64,000 nt of DNA from DASXMT01 sp963755985 (GTDB lineage: Bacteria > Actinomycetota > Acidimicrobiia > Acidimicrobiales > RAAP-2): assembly GCA_963755985.1 (NCBI GenBank), contig CAVWLO010000003.1:744001-808000 (forward strand), written 5' to 3'. A model generated the notes under the pieces. That model ran no database searches. It saw only the letters and a program-made list of their open reading frames with translations, and had not been told where the DNA came from. The position numbers and the translations under genes were made by a program. Numbering within the stretch: the first letter of the stretch is position 1; each line of letters starts with the position of its first letter. This document shows positions 58,309-64,000 of the stretch, piece after piece.

Positions 58309-59230
58309 CTATCCGCCTTCGGTGATCTGAATGATCGTCTTGCCGGGGGTGCGCCGGTCGGGGGCGAACGCAGCGGGCGCTTCGGTGAGCGGCCGTACCG
58401 CCCCCACGATCGGCTTGAGCCGTCCGTCCCTGAGGCGCTGGGCGAGGTCCACGAGCCGGGATCGGTCGGGTTCGACGACGAAGAAGATGGCACGCCCGTC
58501 CTTGGGCTGGACCGTGGGCACCCTGGCGATGGTGACGAGCGTGCCACCGCCGCGTACCAGTGCAGCGGAGCGGTCGAGAATCTCACCGCCGATCACGTCG
58601 AAGACCACGTCAACCTCGCCGGCGTCTTCCAGCTTGTCGGTCCCGAGATCCAAGAAGGCGTGCACTCCCAGACCGACGGCGGTGTCGCGGTCCGCAGCTC
58701 GGCCCGTGCCAATCACGACGGCTCCCAGCTCGCGGGCAAGCTGCACAGCGATCGAACCGACACCGCCAGCGGCGCCGTGGATCAGGACGGTCTGCCCTGT
58801 AGAGGGGAGCGTGGTCGATCAGCCCCTGCCATGCGGTCAGTCCGGAGATCGGCAGTGCTGCGGCCACGATGTGGTCGACGTCTGCCGGGAGCGGAGCGAG
58901 GTTGCGGGCCTCCACCGCGGCGTACTCGGCTAGCGAGCCGTCGCGGGACCAATCGATCAGCCCGAATACCCGCTGGCCGACGGAGAGGCCGGTGGTTCCG
59001 TGCCCCAACTCCGCGACGACTCCCGACAGCTCGTGGCCAGGCACGCTCGGCGTCCGGTCCCGCCCGGCGCGGTCGGTCCACGTCGTCGGCCATTCCAGTT
59101 CGCCGGGGGTAAACGCCCCGGCATGCACCCGCACGATGACATCGTTCTGGGCGGCGTGAGGATAGGGAATGTCCATAACTGAGAGTCCGCTGACGCCGGC
59201 GTCGCGGTCTCGAACGGTGATGGCCTGCAT
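58309..59230 (-). pseudogene. NADP-dependent quinone-oxidoreductase-like MDR protein with one frameshift
   Basis: ATG 59230 begins QAITVRDRDAGVSGLSVMDI. RTPSVPGHELSGVVAELGHG and LPISGLTAWQGLIDHAPL follow. Near 58800 one base is lost, and the cofactor loop TGQTVLIHGAAGGVGSIAVQ continues in another frame, with ARELGAVVIGTGRAADRD, VDVVFDVIGGEILDRSAALV and the stop at 58309. It is a zinc-free medium-chain dehydrogenase. All parts are intact apart from the single shift, so a sequencing error is possible. Confidence 0.82.
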
Positions 59231-59741
59231 CACAGCCTCTTCCGGTATGCGGGAACCTTTAAGTTTACCGACTCGTCGATCACGTCGCCCGGCGGGATGA
59301 CCTGTGGGTACGGACGGGGCTTTGGATATCCGGTACTCGGGGATACTGGGCTGTGGTGAATGAGCCGGAACGAGGCAAACGTTGCCTGATGCGACAGTCG
59401 TAGCAGGACGAGACCACCATCACGCACGCGGCCCGACCGTCCCCTGGCGACTTCAGGTGCAAATTACAATCGTCTGATCAACGGTTCGTTCACCAAAGCC
59501 GCAACGAGTACGTCGGGTTCGGATCCGCAAGGTTGACCTGGGGCCGGGAGGCGCCTACGTGTCAAGCACGCTCAACGTCCGTTCATTGCACAAGCGATCG
59601 TTCAAGCTGGCGGTTACGGCGCTGGTTCTCAATCGGGCTACGAGCACGGTTCGTTCGGAGATCTCGCCGTGGATCCCGAGACTGACAGCAGCAACGCAGG
59701 GTTCGTCGCCCGAGCAACGCAGCGATCGTCGCTGAACATCG
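59231..59741. other. Intergenic stretch of about 510 bases
   Basis: No recognised gene. The best candidate is a 58-codon ORF on the plus strand from GTG 59559 to TGA 59735 (VSSTLNVRSLHKRSFKLAVT) with GGGAGG upstream, but it has no known relatives. Composition is less GC-rich than elsewhere. Confidence 0.4.
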
Positions 59742-60023
59742 GTGGAGAGGTACGGTGATTCGTCGAAGAGACAGATCGAGCAAACGGCTTTGCCACTGGC
59801 CGAAGTGGTTCGATTCAGTGGGCGCTGCCGGATCGAATTACTTGACCTCGTTCGTGCCGGCGTTCTCGATCCTGGTAGCGGTACATGCAAGCTCACCGCA
59901 TCGGGTCTCCGCCGCTGGGTGACCGCAAGCGCTCATTGTGGCGACGACGAACCGCTACCGCTCGCAACCTCGACGGTAGGATCAAGCCAGCGACTCGGCC
60001 CCTCTGGGCTCCTATACCTCTGA
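59742..60023 (+). CDS. Small hypothetical protein, possible DNA-binding
   Basis: 93 residues from GTG 59742. The middle (LPLAEVVRFSGRCRIELLDL, VRAGVLDPGSGTCKLTASGL, RRWVTA) looks like a winged-helix/excisionase-type fold, but I do not recognise the family. It ends 44 bases before the SDR gene on the same strand. The C-terminal 25 residues look unconstrained. Could be a spurious frame. Confidence 0.35.
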   Translation: MERYGDSSKRQIEQTALPLAEVVRFSGRCRIELLDLVRAGVLDPGSGTCKLTASGLRRWVTASAHCGDDEPLPLATSTVGSSQRLGPSGLLYL

Positions 60024-60067
60024 GGCCGCCGACCCGGCCAGGTCCCAACGAGTGCAGGAGAGCCTCG

Positions 60068-60829
60068 ATGACATCTTCAGTAACTGCAACGCCGACGTCA
60101 GAGTTGGAGCATGGTGCGTCACGAGCAGAGAAGAAGGTGGCGATCGTCACCGGGGCGTCGCGAGGGATCGGTGCCGGCATCGCTGCCGCTTTCACCGCGG
60201 CGGGTTACGCCGTAGTGGGTACGGCGCTGTCCGTCGAGCCGTCCGCAACACCGGAGGTCCTGATGGTACCGGGAGACATCGTGCAAGCCGAGACCGCCGA
60301 ACTCGTGGTCCGGCAGGCGCTCGATCGGTTCGGCCGCATCGACGTGCTGATCAACAATGCAGGCATCTACATCGGGAAGCCGTTCACTGACTATACGCTC
60401 GACGATTACGTGGCGATCACCTCGGTCAACCTCACCGGGTTCTTCCACATGACCCAGCGGGCCATTGCTCAGATGGTCGCCCAGGGTGGAGGCCACGTCG
60501 TCAATGTCAGCACCAGTCTGGTGGAGCACGCGGACGTAAGGGAACCGTCCGCCCTTACCTCCCTGACCAAGGGCGGGCTGGAGGCGGTGACACGCTCTCT
60601 GGCCACCGAGTACGCCGGCCGGGGCGTCCGCGTCAATGCGGTGGCGCTCGGCATCATTGAGACGCCCTCTCACAGCCCGGCTTCCTACCGTGAACTGGCT
60701 AAACGACATCCCCTCGGACGCGTAGGCGAGGTCAGCGACGTAGTCGACGGGGTTCTCTACCTCGAGCGCGCCACGTTCGTCACCGGTGCAACACTCCGTA
60801 TTGATGGGGGCCGGGCAGCCGGGGGCTGA
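60068..60829 (+). CDS. SDR family oxidoreductase with non-canonical active site
   Basis: This 253-residue short-chain dehydrogenase has an intact NAD(P)-binding motif VAIVTGASRGIGAGIAAAFT and IDVLINNAGIYIGKPF, plus VVNVSTSLVEH. The active-site segment reads PSALTSLTKGGLEAVTRSLA, so the Tyr of YxxxK is replaced (Thr at that position) although Lys remains. C-terminal GVLYLERATFVTGATLRIDG is standard. ATG 60068 has AGGAG at good spacing. Some actinobacterial SDRs share this variant, so activity or substrate may differ. Confidence 0.88.
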   Translation: MTSSVTATPTSELEHGASRAEKKVAIVTGASRGIGAGIAAAFTAAGYAVVGTALSVEPSATPEVLMVPGDIVQAETAELVVRQALDRFGRIDVLINNAGIYIGKPFTDYTLDDYVAITSVNLTGFFHMTQRAIAQMVAQGGGHVVNVSTSLVEHADVREPSALTSLTKGGLEAVTRSLATEYAGRGVRVNAVALGIIETPSHSPASYRELAKRHPLGRVGEVSDVVDGVLYLERATFVTGATLRIDGGRAAGG

Positions 60830-61087
60830 CCAAGCCCGTGGACAGCCAACGCCGCCCTACAGGAGTGCGCCTTGAGAGAGCGGGCGCGGCGACGGGATCT
60901 CTCGCACTAACTCAGCGGCCATTCTGGGGCAGCCGTTCTCGTCTCAGGCCGGGCGAATCGCATCGCCCGGCGGTGGTCTTCTGATCGCCTATGGACATCT
61001 CGTGTGCGGTGGCGCAGTCTTGGAAGAGTGGCCACGCCGGTGGCGGGGCCGCGGCATAGGTATCGTCGAGTGAAAGGCAGTCGCCCC

Positions 61088-61690
61088 ATGCGATCCGACA
61101 TCAGACCAGGCGGCGTGTTCCCGGACTACTCGTTGCCGGATCACACCAACATCGTTCGCACACTCAGTGAGCTTCAAGGTGAAGATCCGATGATCGTCAC
61201 CTTGGCGCGAGGCAATTACTGTCCGAAGGAACACCAGCAGCACCTGGAGCTCGCCGCGAACTATCCGAAAATCGCCGTCGCCTATACCCAGGTCGTCACC
61301 ATCGCCACCGATGACCACCACACCCTGCAGGAGTTCCGGGGCGCAGTCGGTGCCCAATGGACCTTCCTCTCCGACCCTGAGCGGACCGTTCAGCAGGACC
61401 TCGACATCCAGGAGTACACCGACCCCGATCATGACCCGATGATCCCCCACACCCTGGTGCTTAAGCCTGGACTCATCATTCACAGTATTTACAACGGCTA
61501 CTGGTTCTGGGGTCGCCCGTCGTTCTACGACCTGTGGTCCGACTTGTCTGCTGCGTCGAGCGAGGTCCGACCCGACTGGGACCTGAGCAAGCCGGGATTG
61601 CGCGAGGCCTGGGATGCAGGCGACTACTCGAGCTTTCACGGTTGGAACAAACGGGCCGCCGAGTCGATGCCTACCTCGTATGAGTCCTAG
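61088..61690 (+). CDS. AhpC/TSA (peroxiredoxin-like) family protein
   Basis: 200 residues of thioredoxin fold: PGGVFPDYSLPDHTNIVRTL, then IVTLARGNYCPKEHQQHLEL in the position of the peroxidatic site (single Cys), VAYTQVVTIATDDHHTLQEF, GAQWTFLSDPERTVQQDLDI and a C-terminal aromatic-rich region. The usual Thr-Pro-x-Cys arrangement is altered to GNYCPK, common in redoxin-domain proteins annotated as such. Starts at ATG 61088 after GAAAGG. It probably acts on peroxides or as a reductase; unproven. Confidence 0.82.
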   Translation: MRSDIRPGGVFPDYSLPDHTNIVRTLSELQGEDPMIVTLARGNYCPKEHQQHLELAANYPKIAVAYTQVVTIATDDHHTLQEFRGAVGAQWTFLSDPERTVQQDLDIQEYTDPDHDPMIPHTLVLKPGLIIHSIYNGYWFWGRPSFYDLWSDLSAASSEVRPDWDLSKPGLREAWDAGDYSSFHGWNKRAAESMPTSYES

Positions 61691-61744
61691 AAGAATATGG
61701 ACGTGTCCGTGTTGGGTGGATGACGGCCTCGATCGAAGGGGTAG

Positions 61745-62704
61745 GTGGCAGTAGTGCGAACGCCGGTCTGCGAACTGCTCGGGATTGAACAACCGATTGT
61801 CTTGGCAGCGATGGTGGCAGTGCCCGAACTGGCGGCAGCGGTGTCGAACGCCGGTGGGCTCGGCATGGTGACGCTGACGTGGTCCGATCCGCCAGGAGAC
61901 GTAGTTCGCGAGACGGCGGCGCTCACCGATCGCCCCTTCTGCGGCAACCTGGTTCTCACCTCCGATCAGCACCGTCGCCTCGATGAAGCCCTCGAGGCCG
62001 GTTTGCGGATCGTGTCACTGTTTCTGGGAGATCCTGCTGGCTACGTCGAGCGAGTCCACGATGCGGGCGGACTCGTTCTGTGTACGGTCGGAAGCGCCGA
62101 AGAGGCGCGGCGGGCGGTCGCCAGAGGCGTTGATGTCGTCGTGGCGCAGGGTTGGGAGGCGGGGGGGCACGTGGGGGGTCAGATTGCGACGCTCCCCTTG
62201 GTGCCCGCCGTCGTGGACGCGGTGGCGCCGGTGCCAGTGATCGCGGCCGGTGGGATCGGGGACGCTCGCGGCGTGGCCGCCGTTCTCGCCCTGGGCGCTC
62301 AGGCGGCGTGGGTTGGTACTCAGTTTCTGCTTGCCCAGGAGATGCCCATCCACCAGGAGTACCGCATTCGCCTGATCAACGCGGCCGAGACCGACGCGGA
62401 GTGGTACCCCGACCTCTACGACGTCGACTGGCCGGACTCGCCCCATCGAGCGCTCCGCAACTCGACAGCCGAGATGTGGGATGCCGCGGGCCGGCCGCCT
62501 CTGGAGAGTCGGCCTGGAGTGGGCGATGTCATCGCTCACTTCGCTTCGGACGAAGCAATCGTCCGCTACGAGCCTGCGCCGCCGATGGTTGGCACCACCG
62601 GTGACATTGAAGCGCTCTCCATGTGGGCCGGACAGAGCGTCGCCCTTGCCAGGCAGTCACGACCCGCGGCGGAGATCGTGGCTGAGCTCGTCTCGCGTTT
62701 GTGA
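61745..62704 (+). CDS. Nitronate monooxygenase family protein
   Basis: This is a 319-residue flavin TIM barrel: RTPVCELLGIEQPIVLAAMV, FCGNLVLTSDQHRRLDEALE, the His segment QGWEAGGHVGGQIATLPLVP, IAAGGIGDARGVAAVLALGA and AWVGTQFLLAQEMPIHQEYR. It differs from the two other family members in this window (25810-26796, 46529-47866) and lacks low-complexity tails. Start GTG 61745, with GAAGGGG close upstream. Confidence 0.9.
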   Translation: MAVVRTPVCELLGIEQPIVLAAMVAVPELAAAVSNAGGLGMVTLTWSDPPGDVVRETAALTDRPFCGNLVLTSDQHRRLDEALEAGLRIVSLFLGDPAGYVERVHDAGGLVLCTVGSAEEARRAVARGVDVVVAQGWEAGGHVGGQIATLPLVPAVVDAVAPVPVIAAGGIGDARGVAAVLALGAQAAWVGTQFLLAQEMPIHQEYRIRLINAAETDAEWYPDLYDVDWPDSPHRALRNSTAEMWDAAGRPPLESRPGVGDVIAHFASDEAIVRYEPAPPMVGTTGDIEALSMWAGQSVALARQSRPAAEIVAELVSRL

Positions 62705-62807
62705 GCCTGCCGCTGGGGTCGATGACTCGGTAGGGCGGCGATTGGGCGACCGTCTGGGGCCACCAGCCGTTCACGCCCGAGATTCCTGAGTGGTTAGATC
62801 GAGCGGT

Positions 62808-63215
62808 TTAGGTGAAGAATCGCTCAGCCGCCCCTTGATCCTCGAAGAAGACCTTGATGTCGGACAGGCGATCGCCGGAGTCGGACTCGAGAAGGTACAG
62901 GTGATGCCCGCGATAGATCGTGCCGGCATTCTGAGCCTGGGCGTACTGGACGGCAGCTATGTGGGTTTCGCCCACCATCCAATCGATCCACTTCAGGACC
63001 TCAAATGTGCCCTTCGAGTAATCGGTCAACGTGGCGAAGTGACGTATAACCTCGTCGGGTCCGTGGAACACCCCGGCGAGCTTGTCGTGCCCCGGCACAG
63101 TAAAGACAACGTTCGGCGAGAGCAGTGGCACCTCGTTGTCGAGGTGCGTCGGCGAGTCGCTTAGAAAGAACTGTTTCGCATTGAGCAATCGCTGGGGTTC
63201 TGGAGAGAGCGCCAT
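62808..63215 (-). CDS. SnoaL/NTF2-like domain protein
   Basis: 135 residues with a cone-shaped alpha+beta fold signature: PTHLDNEVPLLSPNVVFTVP, GHDKLAGVFHGPDEVIRHFA, VLKWIDWMVGETHIAAVQYA, GHHLYLLESDSGDRLSDIKV and FFEDQGAAERFF. Members include polyketide cyclases and limonene-epoxide-hydrolase-like enzymes; no catalytic residue assignment is attempted. ATG 63215 is taken from homology; the frame is open to 63329. Confidence 0.82.
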   Translation of the reverse strand: MALSPEPQRLLNAKQFFLSDSPTHLDNEVPLLSPNVVFTVPGHDKLAGVFHGPDEVIRHFATLTDYSKGTFEVLKWIDWMVGETHIAAVQYAQAQNAGTIYRGHHLYLLESDSGDRLSDIKVFFEDQGAAERFFT

Positions 63216-63629
63216 TTCGCGATTGCTAGTTGGATCAGGATCGTTACCGTGGCCGTTGAGGGGCAATATTGACCTGAAGACCCAACCGCCTACGTTGGCG
63301 ACTCTCGGTCGGCCTTGGACGGACTTCACGGGACGCCTTGTCCAGAATCCGGATTGAGTTTAGGAGCGTGCGACACCGCCGGCGTCGCCGCGGTCTTGCA
63401 GGTTCGCGGCGAACGAAGCGCAGTAGGACTCCTTGCGTGACCTGACAAAATCGCAAGAGTTATCCGGCGCGAAGTTCCCTTGACAAATCCCTTGAGACGT
63501 GAGAGTCAATTGGCGGTGGCTCATAGGCACAAACAAGCTTGCCGAGGGGACCGCGGAAGACGAAGGGTGGACTCGGCGCATTGACCGGCTTATCGCGCTG
63601 CCCGAAGAGAAGAGTTCGTGGGGGGCAAA
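63216..63629. other. Divergent intergenic region, no feature seen
   Basis: About 414 bases between two divergent SnoaL-like genes. No conserved ORF, repeat or hairpin was recognised; promoters of both genes are expected here. Confidence 0.45.
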
Positions 63630-64000
63630 ATGCCATGGTTTCCAGATTTCGTAGGCGCCGTTGAACTCGCCCGTCGCCAAACACGGTCCGTCGGCCTTGC
63701 TGATCCCGTCCAGCGGTACTTCAACGCCCTCGAGAGCGGGCGCACTCACGAACTAGAAGAAATATGGCCCGGCCAAGTGGCGATTTACGATCCCCGGGAT
63801 GGGGAGGTGCGCGGACATCGACAGCTTCGACGGTTTGTTCGTAACAATCAATTGTTGTGGGCTGAGCGCCACGTCCGCATCGAAACCGTGGCCTCCACCT
63901 GCATTGGTGGGCGGGCCGTAGTCGAGCTGCTGGCGCACCTGGACGACTACGACGGTCAGCCGGTGGATTGGCCGATAGCCGTCGTTGCAGAGTCTCCCGA
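63630..64000 (+). CDS. SnoaL/NTF2-like protein (partial, runs off the window)
   Basis: ATG 63630, after GTGGGGGG, opens a frame with no stop to the window end (123 complete codons). The product reads MPWFPDFVGAVELARRQTRS, then ADPVQRYFNALESGRTHELE, IWPGQVAIYDPRDGEVRGHR and VELLAHLDDYDGQPVDWPIA. The layout (helix, VxRYFxAL, then VxIYDPRDGEVRGHxxLRxF) is that of nuclear transport factor 2/SnoaL-type proteins. It is divergent from the other SnoaL-like gene at 62808-63215. Confidence 0.75.
   Translation, partial: MPWFPDFVGAVELARRQTRSVGLADPVQRYFNALESGRTHELEEIWPGQVAIYDPRDGEVRGHRQLRRFVRNNQLLWAERHVRIETVASTCIGGRAVVELLAHLDDYDGQPVDWPIAVVAESP

Overview
The window is GC-rich and reads as a chromosomal segment of an actinobacterium. 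The evidence is an actinobacterial bcc-aa3 respiratory gene set (qcrB, ctaC, ctaD, ctaF), a DUF222/HNH (13E12-type) gene, a mycobacterial-type steroid ring-degradation operon (echA20, ipdA, ipdB, ipdC), frequent GTG/TTG starts and GTGA/ATGA stop-start overlaps. Thr-rich surface tails and the mixture of families would suit Acidimicrobiia, but that placement is inference.

Layout. 1-1.5 kb: the end of qcrA, then qcrB. 1.6-13.6 kb: a block resembling the mycobacterial DosR (DevR) dormancy regulon. It holds a GAF histidine kinase and a NarL-type regulator, four universal-stress-type genes or tandem fusions, a two-CBS protein, DUF1918, an APH/P-loop kinase like Rv2004c, an XRE-flavin-pocket protein, phosphoketolase and DoxX. 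Six intergenic sites in this block share an 18-nt motif (GGGAC, four bases, GRCCC, then TRCC). Its core has the same spacing as the DosR box, and every site reads toward a gene. 13.8-16.1 kb: a badly broken metE. 16.2-19.4 kb: ctaC-ctaD-ctaF facing back toward qcrB, so the stress block lies inside the respiratory locus. 19.5-32.6 kb: a membrane protein, tatA, a CopD-like protein, crotonase and thiolase-like genes, a broken GH1 glycosidase, a nitronate monooxygenase, a PLP-dependent lyase, a dead transposase, an ABC exporter and a TetR regulator. 32.7-41 kb: a frameshifted methyltransferase, aldehyde dehydrogenase, MscS, a Thr-rich membrane protein, an acyl-CoA dehydrogenase pair and a thiolase (one dehydrogenase and the thiolase frameshifted). 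41-44.5 kb: a DUF222/HNH gene and an IS3-type element with recognisable ends. 44.7-54 kb: DUF3817 and DUF4190 membrane proteins, the ipd steroid operon, and the three-gene pyridine nucleotide transhydrogenase. 54.1-57 kb: tRNA-Ala(CGC), a small island with a RibD-type reductase and an ECF sigma factor, and a second 3' tRNA-Ala-like remnant. 57-64 kb: fragments and small oxidoreductase, SDR, AhpC/TSA, nitronate monooxygenase and SnoaL-like genes.

Two themes link the genes. The first is respiration coupled to a hypoxia or stress response: an aerobic supercomplex locus encloses a putative DosR-type regulon that includes a fermentative phosphoketolase and a predicted redox sensor. The second is acyl-CoA and steroid catabolism (ipdABC, echA20, a paired acyl-CoA dehydrogenase, thiolases, a KstR-like TetR).

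A striking background feature is more than a dozen short tandem-repeat arrays (units of 8-33 bp). They lie between genes, at gene ends, and in frame inside otherwise conserved enzymes. Several genes also carry single frameshifts, which could be real decay or assembly errors.
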